Positions 1 through 12,449 of a stretch of 64,000 nt of DNA are shown here, in pieces. The translations under genes and the position numbers were made by a program. The stretch spans positions 62,001 through 126,000 of the forward strand of contig NZ_SGIS01000010.1 in assembly GCF_004208535.1 (NCBI RefSeq), read 5' to 3'. The notes beneath the pieces are model-generated. The model did no database searches. It was not told the DNA's origin and was given only the letters and a program-made list of their open reading frames with translations. The DNA is from Sphingomonas populi (lineage in GTDB: Bacteria > Pseudomonadota > Alphaproteobacteria > Sphingomonadales > Sphingomonadaceae). The stretch's first letter is position 1. Every line of letters begins with the position of its first letter.

Positions 1-461
1 TGCTCGCGGTGATCCCGGGGGGATCGTCGGTGCCACTTGTGCCGGCCGCCGAGATTATGGATTGCCCGATGGATTTCGACGGGCTGAAGAAGGTCGGATC
101 CGGCCTCGGCACCGCCGCGATCATCGTCATGGACAAGTCCACCGACATCGTCCGCGCGATCAGCCGCTTGAGCTACTTCTACAAGCACGAGAGTTGCGGC
201 CAGTGTACACCGTGCCGCGAAGGCACCGGCTGGATGTGGCGCGTGATGGAGCGGATGCGTACCGGCGACGCCGACATCTCCGAGATCGATACGCTGTATC
301 AGGTGACCAAGCAGGTCGAGGGCCACACGATCTGCGCGCTTGGTGACGCCGCCGCATGGCCGATCCAAGGCCTCATCAAGCATTTCCGCCCCGAGATGGA
401 GCGTCGCATCATCGCCAAGAACGGTGGCGGCGAAGCGCCGATGATGGAGGCGGCGGAGTGA
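1..461 (+). CDS. nuoF: NADH-quinone oxidoreductase subunit F, C-terminal part (cut by window edge)
   Basis: This is the C-terminal part of the NADH- and FMN-binding subunit of complex I. The reading frame is already open at the window edge, so the FMN/NADH-binding N-terminal portion lies outside. The visible part contains the ligands of the 4Fe-4S cluster N3: a CGQCTPC motif encoded from about position 195 and the fourth cysteine in [13 protein letters not shown] near position 333. These are hallmark NuoF sequences. The TGA stop overlaps the GTG start of the next gene. The frame opens with a run containing IPGGSS, as expected for the middle of NuoF, so only upstream sequence is missing. Confidence 0.97.
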   Translation, partial: LAVIPGGSSVPLVPAAEIMDCPMDFDGLKKVGSGLGTAAIIVMDKSTDIVRAISRLSYFYKHESCGQCTPCREGTGWMWRVMERMRTGDADISEIDTLYQVTKQVEGHTICALGDAAAWPIQGLIKHFRPEMERRIIAKNGGGEAPMMEAAE

Positions 462-1102
462 GCGTTGCCGTTCAAACAGCGTGTGGTGTTGCGGCGGGCG
501 TAGCGTCGATACTGGCGGGTGCCGCCGTGGCGCAGACTGCGCCTGGCCATTTTTCGGCGTATGGACGAACGATGTCGCGTCTTGAAGCGTCGCAGGGTCT
601 CGGTCGTTGCGTTGCGAGGCGTGAGCCCAAGGTTGCATCGGCTTTCGTCGTGGCGGCTGGGGGTTCTGACGCGGACAAGGCGGCTGGAACGAAGCTCATT
701 TCGCAGCTTGAGAATTGCATGAAAGCCGTCGGCGGCTCGGCGACCCTGCGCGCTTCCGATCTGAAGGGCGTCATGGCCGAAGCGCTTCTGAAAGAACAAG
801 CCGGGTCACTCGACAAGGTGCGCATGTCTACGCCTGTGCCGGCGCAGCGGCTGGTCGGCCTCGACAAGGATGCCAAGCAGCGGCTGTTTGATTGTGCGGT
901 TCGCGCGCAACCGTCCGATGCTGCCAAGATGCTCGACCAGAAACCCGAGAGTCCGGAGGAGGCCGCTCAATTCCGTGCGATCATGCCGGCGCTGCAAGCG
1001 TGCATGCCCGCCGAGGGCGGACTTACTTTCAAGCCTTTTGAAATCCGACTGTTAGTGGCCGTCGCTACCTATCGCGTAGCCAATCAGTTGGTTGGAGCCT
1101 GA
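458..1102 (+). CDS. Exported protein of unknown function inside the nuo operon, with duplicated Cys-X35-Cys unit
   Basis: I do not recognise this 214-residue protein. The GTG start overlaps the nuoF stop (GTGA) and is preceded by a purine-rich GGAGGCGGCGGAG, so it is translated as part of the nuo operon. The N-terminus looks like a signal peptide: a hydrophobic Ala/Val/Gly-rich stretch of about 25 residues ending in AVAQTA, with likely cleavage after AVA. The mature part contains two similar segments, each a Cys followed by exactly 35 residues and a second Cys-Met pair (GRCVARR...LENCM and FDCAVRA...LQACM). This suggests an internal duplication with two disulphides in the periplasm. It ends three bases before nuoG. 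A role in complex I is possible from position only; all known Nuo subunits are accounted for by other genes. Confidence 0.85.
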   Translation: MSVAVQTACGVAAGVASILAGAAVAQTAPGHFSAYGRTMSRLEASQGLGRCVARREPKVASAFVVAAGGSDADKAAGTKLISQLENCMKAVGGSATLRASDLKGVMAEALLKEQAGSLDKVRMSTPVPAQRLVGLDKDAKQRLFDCAVRAQPSDAAKMLDQKPESPEEAAQFRAIMPALQACMPAEGGLTFKPFEIRLLVAVATYRVANQLVGA

Positions 1103-1105
1103 CGG

Positions 1106-3106
1106 ATGCCGATAGTCAAAGTCGATGGCGTAGAAGTCGAAGTGCCTGCCGGCGCAACCGTGCTTCAGGCGTGCGAGCTCGCGGGCAAGGAAATCCCGCG
1201 CTTCTGTTATCACGAGCGGCTGAGCATCGCCGGCAATTGCCGGATGTGCCTGGTCGAAGTGAAGCCGGGGCCGCCAAAGCCGCAGGCATCGTGCGCGCTG
1301 CCCGCTGCTGACAAGCAGGAAATCTTCACCAACAGCCCGATGGTGAAGGCCGCGCGCGAAGGCGTGATGGAATTCCTGCTCATCAACCACCCGCTCGATT
1401 GCCCGATCTGCGATCAGGGCGGCGAGTGCGATCTGCAGGACCAGTCGGTCGCTTATGGCCGGGGCGCGTCGCGCTATGACGAGAACAAGCGCGCCGTCAC
1501 CGAGAAGTACATGGGGCCGATCGTCAAGACGGTGATGACGCGCTGCATCCAGTGTACGCGCTGCATCCGGTTCGCCGAGGAAGTCGCCGGCGTTGAGGAA
1601 ATCGGTGCGATCTATCGCGGCGAGAACATGCAGATCACCTCGTATCTTGAACAGGCTGTGACGAGCGAGCTGTCGGGCAATGTCGTCGATCTGTGCCCGG
1701 TCGGTGCGCTCACCTCGAAGCCGTATGCGTTCGAGGCGCGCCCGTGGGAGCTGCGCAAGACGCTGACGATCGATGTGATGGACGCGGTCGGCACCAACAT
1801 CCGGCTCGATTCGCGCGGGCGGCAGGTGCTGCGTGCGCTCCCCGTCATCAACGAGGACGTCAACGAGGAATGGGCTTCGGACAAGACCCGCCACGCGGTT
1901 GACGGACTGGTGCGGCGGCGGCTTGATCGGCCTTATGTTCGCAAGGACGGCAAGCTGGTCGCGGCGAGCTGGGATGAGGCGTTCGCGGCGATCAAGGCAG
2001 TCGATGCTGGCAGCAGCGTCGCGGCAATCCACGGCGACCTGCTCGATTGCGAGACGATGTATGCCGCCAAGGCGCTGCTCGCGAGCATGGGTTCGACCCT
2101 GCTCGAAGGCCGCCAGACCGGCATGGACTACGACACGTCGAACCTCGCCGCCGTCACGTTCAACACGACGATCGCCGGCACCGAGACCGCCGACGCGATC
2201 CTGCTGGTCGGCACCAATCTGCGCTGGGAAGCGCCGCTGGTGAACACGCGCATCCGCAAGGCGATCAAGAAGGGCGCCAAGGTCTTCGCGATCGGGCCGG
2301 AACTCGACCTGACCTATAAGGCGACCTGGCTCGGCAACGATCTGTCGCTGCTCGGCAAACTGCCCGAAGAGGTCGCGCAGGCGTTCGACACGGCCAAGCG
2401 GCCGATGGTGATCGTCGGCGGCGCGGCGCTGAAAGGCGGCCACGGCGCCACGCTCGCGCTGGCGAAGACGCTCAACCTCATTCGCGACGGCTGGAACGGC
2501 TATAACGTTCTTCACGCGGCGGCAGCCCGCAACGGCGGGCTGATGCTCGGCTTCGCGCAGAAGGGCGGCATCGCCGATGTCGCGGCGGCGGACCCCAAGC
2601 TCGCCTTCTTCCTCGGCGCCGACGAAGTCGATTTCTCGAAGTTCGCTGGCAGCTTCAAGGTCTATATCGGCCATCACGGCGACAAGGGCGCGGCGGCTGC
2701 CGATGTCGTGTTGCCGGGCGCGAGCTATGCCGAGAAGTCGGGCACCTACGTCAACCTCGAAGGCCGCGTTCAGCGCGGCGAGCGGGCGGTGTTCCCGCCG
2801 GGCGACGCGCGAGAGGACTGGACGATCCTGCGCGCGCTGTCGGCGGTGCTCGGCCACACGCTGCCGTTCGACTCGATCGAGGAACTGCGCGCGGCGATGG
2901 GCGTCGATACGCCCGATCTCGCCACGCTCGGCCTCAAGACCTTCGCCTGGAACCCGCCGTCGCTCGACGCGACCGGGCAGGGCGAAATCGCCTATCCGAT
3001 CAAGGACTTCTATTTGACCAACGCGATCTGCCGGGCCAGCCCGACGATGCAGCGCTGTTCGGCTGAAATCCTCCACGGCCAGGATTTCGCGGAGGCGGCG
3101 GAATGA
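1106..3106 (+). CDS. nuoG: NADH-quinone oxidoreductase subunit G
   Basis: This 666-residue protein is the large iron-sulfur subunit of the peripheral arm of complex I. The N-terminal ferredoxin domain has the 2Fe-2S ligands C34, C45, C48 and C63. The next cluster uses H95, C99, C102 and C108 ([14 protein letters not shown]), the His-ligated N5 site. C147, C150, C153 and C197 ([16 protein letters not shown]) hold N4. The remainder is the molybdopterin-oxidoreductase-like domain. No extra CxxC motif for the N7 cluster is evident at the start of that domain, as is usual for alphaproteobacteria. The stop overlaps the nuoH start (ATGA), and the start lies three bases after the exported protein gene. 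Confidence 0.98.
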   Translation: MPIVKVDGVEVEVPAGATVLQACELAGKEIPRFCYHERLSIAGNCRMCLVEVKPGPPKPQASCALPAADKQEIFTNSPMVKAAREGVMEFLLINHPLDCPICDQGGECDLQDQSVAYGRGASRYDENKRAVTEKYMGPIVKTVMTRCIQCTRCIRFAEEVAGVEEIGAIYRGENMQITSYLEQAVTSELSGNVVDLCPVGALTSKPYAFEARPWELRKTLTIDVMDAVGTNIRLDSRGRQVLRALPVINEDVNEEWASDKTRHAVDGLVRRRLDRPYVRKDGKLVAASWDEAFAAIKAVDAGSSVAAIHGDLLDCETMYAAKALLASMGSTLLEGRQTGMDYDTSNLAAVTFNTTIAGTETADAILLVGTNLRWEAPLVNTRIRKAIKKGAKVFAIGPELDLTYKATWLGNDLSLLGKLPEEVAQAFDTAKRPMVIVGGAALKGGHGATLALAKTLNLIRDGWNGYNVLHAAAARNGGLMLGFAQKGGIADVAAADPKLAFFLGADEVDFSKFAGSFKVYIGHHGDKGAAAADVVLPGASYAEKSGTYVNLEGRVQRGERAVFPPGDAREDWTILRALSAVLGHTLPFDSIEELRAAMGVDTPDLATLGLKTFAWNPPSLDATGQGEIAYPIKDFYLTNAICRASPTMQRCSAEILHGQDFAEAAE

Positions 3107-4155
3107 CTTCGTTCTTCACCTATCGCTTCGGCTGGGATTTCGGAATTTCGTGGTTTGTCGCCACGCTGATCGACATCCTCCTCATCGCGCTGCCGCTGAT
3201 GCTGGCGGTGGCGATGATCATCTACGTCGATCGCAAGATCTGGGCGTCGATGGCGCTGCGCCGCGGGCCGAACGTGGTCGGGCCGTTCGGTCTGCTGCAA
3301 TCTTTCGCGGATGGCCTCAAGGTCTTCCTGCAAGAGACGATCATCCCGATCGCGGCGAACAAGACGCTTTTCCTGCTCGCGCCGATCATCACCTTCACCG
3401 TCGCGCTGATCGTGTGGGCGGTGGTGCCGTTTGCCAAGGACGCATCGGTCGCCAACATCAATGTTGGATTGCTTTACGTGCTCGCGGCCTCGTCGCTCGG
3501 CGTGTACGGCATCATCCTGGCGGGCTGGTCGTCCAACTCGAAATATCCGTTCTACTCGGCGATCCGTGCGGCTGCGCAGATGGTCAGTTACGAAGTCGCG
3601 ATCGGCTTCGTGCTGATTTCGGTGGTGCTCTATTCGGGCAGCTTCAATCTCGGCGCGATCGTCGAGAACCAGAAGGGGTATTACGGGTTCCTCAACGGCC
3701 ATTGGTGCAACCCGCTGCTGTTCCCGATGGCGGTGGTGTTCTTCATCTCGTCGCTCGCCGAGACGCAGCGCGCACCGTTCGATCTGACCGAGGCGGAGAG
3801 CGAACTCGTCGCCGGCTATCAGACCGAATATTCGTCGATGAGCTTCGCTTTGTTCTGGCTGGGTGAATACGCCAACGTCATCCTGATGTGCGCGCTCAAC
3901 GCGACGTTGTTCTGGGGCGGGTATCTGCCGCCGCTCGACATCGGCTTCCTGTATGTGGTGCCGGGCATCGTCTGGCTGCTGCTGAAGATGGCGGCGTTCT
4001 TCTTCCTGTTCAGTTGGGTCAAGGCGACCGTCCCGCGCTATCGTTACGACCAGCTTATGCGGCTGGGCTGGAAAATCTTCCTGCCGATGTCGCTGATCTT
4101 CGTTTTCCTCGTGTCGGGCTATCTGATGCTCGTGCGGGTTGGAGTACCGGCATGA
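3103..4155 (+). CDS. nuoH: NADH-quinone oxidoreductase subunit H
   Basis: This 350-residue membrane subunit (ND1 homologue) helps form the quinone-binding chamber between the peripheral and membrane arms. It has about eight hydrophobic helices. The family signatures are present: [19 protein letters not shown] near the first helix, then the acidic loop [21 protein letters not shown], a strongly conserved cytoplasmic segment involved in coupling. Its ATG overlaps the nuoG stop and its TGA overlaps the nuoI start, so translation is coupled on both sides. Length and order match the standard operon. Confidence 0.98.
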   Translation: MTSFFTYRFGWDFGISWFVATLIDILLIALPLMLAVAMIIYVDRKIWASMALRRGPNVVGPFGLLQSFADGLKVFLQETIIPIAANKTLFLLAPIITFTVALIVWAVVPFAKDASVANINVGLLYVLAASSLGVYGIILAGWSSNSKYPFYSAIRAAAQMVSYEVAIGFVLISVVLYSGSFNLGAIVENQKGYYGFLNGHWCNPLLFPMAVVFFISSLAETQRAPFDLTEAESELVAGYQTEYSSMSFALFWLGEYANVILMCALNATLFWGGYLPPLDIGFLYVVPGIVWLLLKMAAFFFLFSWVKATVPRYRYDQLMRLGWKIFLPMSLIFVFLVSGYLMLVRVGVPA

Positions 4156-4637
4156 GCATCGGCCATCTGATCAAGACCTACACGCTCTGGGAGTTCGTGA
4201 AGGCGCACGCGCTGACCCTGAAGTATTTCTTCAAGGCCAAGGCGACGATCAACTATCCGTTCGAGAAGAACCCGCTGTCGCCGCGCTTCCGCGGTGAACA
4301 CGCGCTGCGGCGCTATCCGAGCGGTGAGGAGCGTTGCATCGCGTGCAAATTGTGTGAGGCGATTTGCCCCGCGCAGGCGATCACGATCGAGGCCGAGCCG
4401 CGCGATGACGGTTCGCGCCGCACCACGCGCTACGACATCGACATGACCAAGTGCATCTATTGCGGCTTCTGTCAGGAAGCGTGCCCGGTCGATGCGATCG
4501 TCGAAGGCCCGAACTTCGAGTTCGCGACCGAGACGCGCGAGGAGCTGATCTACGACAAGGATAAGCTGCTCGATAACGGTGACCGTTGGGAGAGCGCGAT
4601 CGCGGCGAACCTTGCCGCCGACGCGCCGTACCGGTAA
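4152..4637 (+). CDS. nuoI: NADH-quinone oxidoreductase subunit I
   Basis: This 161-residue protein carries two 4Fe-4S clusters (N6a, N6b) and links NuoG/NuoB electron transfer to the quinone site. The two CxxCxxCxxxC motifs are intact: C62, C65, C68, C72 ([11 protein letters not shown]) and C101, C104, C107, C111 ([11 protein letters not shown]). In the usual bacterial ferredoxin manner, the last cysteine of each motif serves the other cluster. The start is chosen at the ATG overlapping the nuoH stop; upstream in-frame codons lie inside nuoH. A 120-base gap without a gene follows before nuoJ, the only sizeable gap in the operon. Confidence 0.98.
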   Translation: MSIGHLIKTYTLWEFVKAHALTLKYFFKAKATINYPFEKNPLSPRFRGEHALRRYPSGEERCIACKLCEAICPAQAITIEAEPRDDGSRRTTRYDIDMTKCIYCGFCQEACPVDAIVEGPNFEFATETREELIYDKDKLLDNGDRWESAIAANLAADAPYR

Positions 4638-4757
4638 TGCGCGGCCACATCGATTCCATGCCGTCCGCGCACGCGCTGCCATCGCCAACAGGCGAGGCGA
4701 CGGTCTTCTCACAGTCAGTCCCACAGAATTTGGCGAACGGGGGTTCGAAGTAACATC

Positions 4758-5369
4758 GTGATCCAGGCCTTCGCCTTCTATCTCTTCGCGATCATCGTGA
4801 TCGCGTCAGCCGTGCTGACGATCACCGCGCGCAACCCGGTCCATGCCGTGTTGTGGTTGATCCTCGCCTTCTTCAACGCCGCCGGGCTGATGGTGCTGGT
4901 CGGTGCCGAGTTCATCGCGATGCTGCTCGTCATCGTCTATGTCGGCGCGGTCGCGGTGCTGTTCCTGTTCGTCGTGATGATGCTCAACATCGATTTCGCC
5001 GAGCTGCGCGCGGGCTTCGTCCGCTACGCGCTGATCGGGCTGGCCTTCGCGGTCGCGCTGGCCGCCGAGATCATGATCGCATTCGGTGCGTGGAGCGCGG
5101 GCACGATCGAACTCGGGCGCCGCGCCGCGCCGACCCCGGATGCGGTGCCGAACATCGAAGCGCTCGGGTTGCTGCTCTACTCGCGCTATCTGTTCGTGTT
5201 CGAAGGCGCCGGGCTGGTGCTGCTCGTCGCGATGATCGGCGCGATCGTGCTGACGCACCGGGAGCGCAGCGGGGTCCGCCCGCAGAACATCAGCCGCCAG
5301 GTCAAGCGCCGTCCGCAGGACGCCACGCGCAACACCCGGCCGACCGTCGGACAGGGAATCGAACTGTGA
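4758..5369 (+). CDS. nuoJ: NADH-quinone oxidoreductase subunit J
   Basis: This 203-residue integral membrane subunit (ND6 homologue) has five predicted hydrophobic helices. The third contains the conserved [16 protein letters not shown] segment that holds the pi-bulge in complex I structures. The start is GTG at 4758, fixed by the conserved N-terminal hydrophobic segment; the ribosome binding site is weak. The C-terminal tail is basic and Gln/Arg-rich, as in other alphaproteobacterial NuoJ proteins. The TGA overlaps the GTG of nuoK. Confidence 0.97.
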   Translation: MIQAFAFYLFAIIVIASAVLTITARNPVHAVLWLILAFFNAAGLMVLVGAEFIAMLLVIVYVGAVAVLFLFVVMMLNIDFAELRAGFVRYALIGLAFAVALAAEIMIAFGAWSAGTIELGRRAAPTPDAVPNIEALGLLLYSRYLFVFEGAGLVLLVAMIGAIVLTHRERSGVRPQNISRQVKRRPQDATRNTRPTVGQGIEL

Positions 5370-5671
5370 TCGGCCTCACGCATTATCTCGTCGTCGCGGC
5401 GATCCTGTTCGCGCTCGGCGTGCTCGGGCTCATCGCCAATCGCAAGAACCTCATCGTCATGCTGATGGCGATCGAGCTGATCCTGCTCGCGGTGAACCTC
5501 AATCTCGTCGCCTTCTCGGCCTTCCTGCACGATCTCGTCGGCCAGATCTTCGCGATGTTCGTGCTGACGGTGGCGGCGGGCGAGGCGGCGATCGGACTTG
5601 CCATTCTCGTGATCTACTTCCGTGGTCGCGGCACGATCGCGGTCGACGACGTCAACCGGATGAAGGGGTAA
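5366..5671 (+). CDS. nuoK: NADH-quinone oxidoreductase subunit K
   Basis: This 101-residue antiporter-like subunit (ND4L homologue) has three transmembrane helices. The conserved membrane glutamates of the proton path are visible in [12 protein letters not shown] (helix 2) and in the [11 protein letters not shown] segment. The GTG start overlaps the nuoJ stop, and the encoded start [11 protein letters not shown] matches the length and N-terminus of other NuoK proteins. Seven bases separate it from nuoL. Confidence 0.97.
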   Translation: MIGLTHYLVVAAILFALGVLGLIANRKNLIVMLMAIELILLAVNLNLVAFSAFLHDLVGQIFAMFVLTVAAGEAAIGLAILVIYFRGRGTIAVDDVNRMKG

Positions 5672-5678
5672 TACCGGC

Positions 5679-7732
<2,054 letters not shown>

Positions 7733-7736
<4 letters not shown>

Positions 7737-9259
7737 GCGGTTTCCCCATTCTCTCCCTGATGCTCGCGATCCCGACGGTCGCGGCGGTCGGCTGCCTGTT
7801 CCTAAGCCCGTCGGGCGCGCGGTGGCTGGCTCTGATCGCGACACTGGTCGATTTCGTGCTCGGCATCGGGCTGTGGGCGAATTTCGATATCGGCGGCGCG
7901 CAGTGGCAGTTCGTCGAGAATGCCGGCAGCGTCGGCGTGTTCGACTGGAAGCTCGGGATCGATGGTTTCGCGCTGATGCTCATCATGCTCAGTGTGTTCC
8001 TGATGCCGATCTGCATCGGCGCGAGCTGGGTGGCGGTGCAGAAGCGCGTGCAGGAATATATGGCCTGCTTCCTCATCACCGAAGTGCTGATGATCGGGAC
8101 GTTTGCCGCGCAGGATCTGCTGCTGTTCTACATCTTCTTTGAAGCCGGCCTGATCCCGATGTACCTCATTATCGGCATCTGGGGCGGGGCCAACCGCATC
8201 TACGCGTCGTACAAGTTCTTCCTGTACACGTTGCTCGGCTCGCTGCTGATGCTCGTCGCGATGCTGTGGATGATCCATTATACCGGCACCACCGATATCC
8301 CGACCCTGCTCAAGACCGATTTCCCGCGTCAGGTGCAGACCTGGCTCTGGCTCGCCTTCTTCGCCTCGTTCGCGGTGAAGATGCCGATGTGGCCGGTCCA
8401 CACCTGGTTGCCCGACGCGCACGTTCAGGCGCCGACCGCCGGCTCGGTGATCCTGGCTGGCGTGCTGCTCAAGCTCGGCGGCTATGGCTTCCTGCGCTTC
8501 TCGGTGCCGATGTTCCCAGAAGCCTCGTCGCAACTGACGTGGCTGATCCTCGCGCTGTCGGGGATCGCGGTGGTGTACACCTCGCTCGTCGCGCTGGTGC
8601 AGTCCGACATGAAGAAGCTGATCGCCTATTCGTCAGTCGCGCACATGGCGATCGTCACGATCGGCCTGTTCGCCTTCAACCAGCAGGGCATCGAAGGCGC
8701 GATGGTGATGATGCTCAGCCACGGCCTCGTTTCGGGCGCTTTGTTCCTGTGTGTCGGCGTGATCTACGACCGGCTCCACACCCGCGAGATCGACCGTTAC
8801 GGCGGCCTCGCGATCAACATGCCGCGCTACGCCTTGCTGTTCCTGTTCTTCACGATGGCCTCGATCGGCTTGCCGGGGACGAGCGGCTTCGTCGCCGAAT
8901 TCCTCAGCCTGCTCGGCACCTATCAGGTCTCGACCGTGGCGACGGCGGTCTGCACGACCGGCATCATTCTCGGCGCCGCTTATATGCTTTACCTCTATCG
9001 CCGCGTCGTGTTCGGCGATCTGACCAAGGATGACGTGCGGGTGATGCCTGATCTTAGCCTGCGTGAAATCGCGCTGCTCGCGCCGGTCGCGGCGGTGGTG
9101 TTGTGGATGGGGGTGTACCCGGAGAGCTTCCTCGCGCCGATGCGCGGCGATGTCGCGACGCTGGTCGCGCGCGTCGAGCGTGCCAAGCCGGCCGGTGACT
9201 CGCTGCCGACGGCGGGACATGCGGTGATCCCCGCTGCCCATGTGGAGGCACGGCCATGA
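7733..9259 (+). CDS. nuoM: NADH-quinone oxidoreductase subunit M
   Basis: This 508-residue antiporter-like proton-pumping subunit (ND4 homologue) has about fourteen hydrophobic helices. Recognisable segments are [21 protein letters not shown], containing the conserved helix-5 glutamate, and [18 protein letters not shown], the conserved loop near the pumping lysines. The C-terminus is a short soluble tail rich in Ala, Pro and Val. It overlaps nuoL at the start and nuoN at the stop by ATGA junctions, so stoichiometric translation is likely. Confidence 0.98.
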
Positions 9260-10710
9260 CCGACTCGCTGATGATGGTCCTCCCCGAGGAGATCCTCTCG
9301 ATCGGATCGATCGTGCTGATGCTGATCGCCGCCTGGGGCGGACAGGCTTCGACGCGGATGATCTCGTGGGTCGCGGTGGCGGTTCTGGCCGGCGCGATGA
9401 TCGCGCTGCTCGGGCCGGCATCGAGCGGCGGCGTTGCGTTCGACGGTCTGTTCCGCGCCGATGGCTTTGCCGCGTTCTCCAAGGTGTTGATCTACGGCGC
9501 GACCGCGGTGTCGATCCTGCTCGCGCCGCGCTTCTTCAAGCAGACCAGCGGCGACGATCTCCGTCCTGAATATCCCGTACTGCTGCTGCTGTCGGCCTGC
9601 GGCATGGGGATGATGGTTTCGGCGGGCGATCTGCTGGTGCTGTATGTCGGTCTCGAGCTGCAGAGCCTCGCGGCCTATGTGCTGGCGAGCTTCATGCGCC
9701 GCGATACGCGCTCGGCTGAGGCGGGCCTGAAGTATTTCGTGCTCGGCGCGCTGGCGAGCGGCATCCTGCTCTACGGCATCAGCCTCGTGTACGGCTTCAG
9801 CGGCTCGACGCTGTTCCCGCAGATCGCAAATGCTTATGCGGGGATCGCACCGGGTACGCACAATTTCGGGCTGATGTTCGGGCTGGTGTTCGTGTTCGCC
9901 GGCTTGGCCTTCAAGATGAGTGCGGTTCCGTTCCACATGTGGACGCCCGACGTGTACGAAGGCGCGCCGACGCCGGTGACGGCATTCTTCGCCTCGGCGC
10001 CCAAGGTGGCGGCGGTCGGGCTCGCGGTGCGTGTCGCGGTAGAGGCAATGGGTCCGGCGGTCGATCAGTGGCGCCAGATCGTGATCTTCGCGAGCCTCGC
10101 CTCGATCATCTTCGGTGCGGTCGCGGCGATCGGGCAGACCAACGTTAAGCGGCTGCTCGCCTATTCGTCGATCAACAATGTCGGCTTCCTGCTGGTCGGT
10201 CTCGCCGCCGGGACGCAGGCCGGGGTCGCTGCGGTGCTGTTCTACCTCACCGTCTATGTCGTGATGACGCTCGGCAGCTTCCTCGTCGTGCTCCAGATGC
10301 GTGATGCCGATGGCCAGCCTGTCGAGACGCTCGCCAGCCTGTCGGGCATGTCGCGCACGCGTCCGGGTCTCGCCCTGGCGATGGCGATCTTCATGTTCAG
10401 CCTCGCTGGCATCCCGCCGCTGCTCGGCTTCAACGCCAAGCTGGCTGTGTTCAACGCGGCGATGGCGGCCGGGCTGTATCCGCTCGCGGTGGTCGGCTTC
10501 GTCGCCTCGGTGATCGGCGCCTATTATTATCTGCGCGTCGTCAAGGTGATGTACTTCGACGAGCCGATCGGTGACGGCTTCCCGAAAAGCGGCGATATCG
10601 TCGAGGGCGGGCTGATTACCGTCGCGGCGGTGTTCGTGTCGCCCGTTGGCTGGCTGGTGCTCGCACCGCTCGGGCTGGCGACCATGGCGGCGGCCGGGTC
10701 GCTGTTCTGA
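9256..10710 (+). CDS. nuoN: NADH-quinone oxidoreductase subunit N
   Basis: This 484-residue subunit (ND2 homologue) is the third antiporter-like proton channel and the last gene of the nuo operon. Family segments include LYVGLELQSLAAYVLASF, with the conserved glutamate, and KMSAVPFHMWTPDVYEGAPTP. The ATG overlaps the nuoM stop. No terminator is evident after it; birA begins 28 bases later on the same strand, so read-through into birA, coaX and rnj is plausible. This nuo-birA-coaX order is common in alphaproteobacteria. Confidence 0.98.
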   Translation: MTDSLMMVLPEEILSIGSIVLMLIAAWGGQASTRMISWVAVAVLAGAMIALLGPASSGGVAFDGLFRADGFAAFSKVLIYGATAVSILLAPRFFKQTSGDDLRPEYPVLLLLSACGMGMMVSAGDLLVLYVGLELQSLAAYVLASFMRRDTRSAEAGLKYFVLGALASGILLYGISLVYGFSGSTLFPQIANAYAGIAPGTHNFGLMFGLVFVFAGLAFKMSAVPFHMWTPDVYEGAPTPVTAFFASAPKVAAVGLAVRVAVEAMGPAVDQWRQIVIFASLASIIFGAVAAIGQTNVKRLLAYSSINNVGFLLVGLAAGTQAGVAAVLFYLTVYVVMTLGSFLVVLQMRDADGQPVETLASLSGMSRTRPGLALAMAIFMFSLAGIPPLLGFNAKLAVFNAAMAAGLYPLAVVGFVASVIGAYYYLRVVKVMYFDEPIGDGFPKSGDIVEGGLITVAAVFVSPVGWLVLAPLGLATMAAAGSLF

Positions 10711-10738
10711 ACGCTTGGAGCATAAGGGGTGCGGAACG

Positions 10739-11443
10739 ATGATCCGCACCCTCGCCGAGACCGGCTCGACCAACGCCGACATGCTCGATCTCGCCCGTAG
10801 CGGCGCGTCAGAAGGGTTGTGGTTGCGCGCCGAACGTCAGACCGGCGGACGTGGCCGGCAGGGGCGGACGTGGGTATCGCCGCCCGGCAATCTCTACACC
10901 AGCACGCTCGTCCGATTGCGCCCGACCGACCCCGAGGCAGCGTCGCTCGCCTTGGTCGCGGCGGTGGCGCTCGAGGAAGCGGTTCGCGCGCACCTCGGCG
11001 ACGCAGTGGTGGCCATGCTCAAATGGCCCAACGATCTGCTGCTGGACGGCGCCAAGCTGTCCGGCATATTGCTCGAACGCGCCGGTGACGCGGTAGTGAT
11101 CGGCATCGGCGTCAACCTCGCACACCATCCGCACGATCTCGACCGTGCTGCGACCAGCCTCGCCGCGCACGGCGCGATCGTCGATCCCGCCGCCTTTCAG
11201 GAAACGCTCGCCGACGCGTTCGCGCGCTGGCTCGGCGTGTGGCGCGGGCAGGGGCTCGCTCCGGTTCGCACGCGCTGGCTGGAACGCGCGCACTCGCCCG
11301 GCACGCCGCTCACCGCGCGCCTGCCCGACGGCAGCGCGCTCGACGGGCTGTTCGATGGCCTCGACGCCAGCGGCGCGCTCGTGTTGCGCTTGGCGGACGG
11401 CGGGCGGCGTGTCATTCATGCCGGCGATATATTCCTGCTGTGA
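10739..11443 (+). CDS. birA: Biotin--[acetyl-CoA-carboxylase] ligase, regulator domain absent
   Basis: This 234-residue enzyme activates biotin to biotinyl-5'-AMP and transfers it to the biotin carboxyl carrier protein. The ATP/biotin-binding loop GGRGRQGRTW is at residues 37-46 and the catalytic KWPNDLLLDGAKLSGILLE segment starts at K95. GIGVNL follows near residue 122, then a small C-terminal SH3-like domain. There is no N-terminal DNA-binding helix-turn-helix, so this is the non-repressor form. The start at 10739 puts the catalytic domain at the very N-terminus; the in-frame extension upstream lies inside nuoN. Confidence 0.95.
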   Translation: MIRTLAETGSTNADMLDLARSGASEGLWLRAERQTGGRGRQGRTWVSPPGNLYTSTLVRLRPTDPEAASLALVAAVALEEAVRAHLGDAVVAMLKWPNDLLLDGAKLSGILLERAGDAVVIGIGVNLAHHPHDLDRAATSLAAHGAIVDPAAFQETLADAFARWLGVWRGQGLAPVRTRWLERAHSPGTPLTARLPDGSALDGLFDGLDASGALVLRLADGGRRVIHAGDIFLL

Positions 11444-11483
11444 CCGCGCTTTGACGCGGCCACCGCACGGGGGAGGATAAACG

Positions 11484-12266
11484 ATGCAACTTGCGATCGA
11501 CGCCGGCAACACGAACGTCGTCTTTGCCTTGCTCGATGAGGGCAATATCCGCGCGCGCTGGCGCATCGCCACCGATGCGCGCCGCACTGCCGATGAATAT
11601 GCGGTGTGGCTCAGCCAGTTGCTCGCTCTCGAAGGGTATGACCGCAAGACGGTGACCGGCGTCATCATCGCCACCGTGGTGCCGCGCGCGCTGCACAACC
11701 TCCAGACGCTGTCGCGCAAATATTTCAGCTTCGAACCGCTGATCGCAGGGCAGGGCGAAGCCGAATGGGGGATCGCGCTCGATGTCGAGGAACCCCAGTC
11801 GGTCGGCGCCGACCGCGCCGTCAATGTCATCGCCGGCCATGCGCTGCACGACGGAGACCTCATCATCATCGATTTCGGCACCGCCACCACCTTCGATGTC
11901 GCGGATTACAACGGCGCCTATAAGGGCGGCATCATCGCGCCGGGCATCAACCTGTCGCTCGACGCGCTTGTTACCGCCGCCGCCAAGCTGCCGCGCATCG
12001 CGATCGAGGCGCCGGCATCGACCAGCGTGATCGGCCGCGACACCGTCAGCCAGATGCACATCGGCATCTATTGGGGCTATATCGCGATGATCGAGGGACT
12101 GGTCGCGCGTATGAAGGTCGAGATCGGCCGCCCGGTGAAGGTGATCGCCACCGGCGGCCTCGCGACCCTGTTCGAGCAGAATACCTCGGTTTTCGACGCG
12201 ATCGAACCCGATCTCACCATTCAGGGGCTGGCGATGCTGTGGGATCGCGCCCATATGGCACACTGA
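11484..12266 (+). CDS. coaX: Type III pantothenate kinase
   Basis: This 260-residue enzyme phosphorylates pantothenate, the first committed step of coenzyme A synthesis. The ASKHA-fold phosphate loop DAGNTN is at residues 6-11, GADR at 108-111 and DFGTATTFD at 130-138; these are the three CoaX signatures. The family is cytoplasmic, not feedback-inhibited by CoA, and typically needs a monovalent cation. It has a good ribosome binding site (GGGGGAGG ahead of the ATG). It lies 40 bases after birA and 183 bases before rnj, in the same direction. Confidence 0.97.
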   Translation: MQLAIDAGNTNVVFALLDEGNIRARWRIATDARRTADEYAVWLSQLLALEGYDRKTVTGVIIATVVPRALHNLQTLSRKYFSFEPLIAGQGEAEWGIALDVEEPQSVGADRAVNVIAGHALHDGDLIIIDFGTATTFDVADYNGAYKGGIIAPGINLSLDALVTAAAKLPRIAIEAPASTSVIGRDTVSQMHIGIYWGYIAMIEGLVARMKVEIGRPVKVIATGGLATLFEQNTSVFDAIEPDLTIQGLAMLWDRAHMAH

Positions 12267-12449
12267 AGCATGTCGGCCTCACGCCGATATCGCGCCACGT
12301 CATTCTGGCTTAGGTCAGACTCCATCGCCCACAGGCTGCTATCAGCGCCGGTGCGACGGAATGCCGTTTCCCGGCGATGACCCCGAAATTCCCCGGCCAA
12401 AAGCCGTAACGCCCGGCCAAGTGCCGTTATTTGAAAGAACAGAAACTTA

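Noticed and set aside
1052..3076. Very long open frame on the - strand opposite nuoG
   Set aside because: The opposite strand is unmistakable nuoG. High third-position G+C creates such Arg/Asp/His-rich open frames; the same applies opposite nuoL, purL, xfp, GH35 and the receptor gene.
4638..4757. Possible small gene between nuoI and nuoJ
   Set aside because: The open frame there begins inside nuoI, has no ribosome binding site and gives an Arg-rich string with no family.
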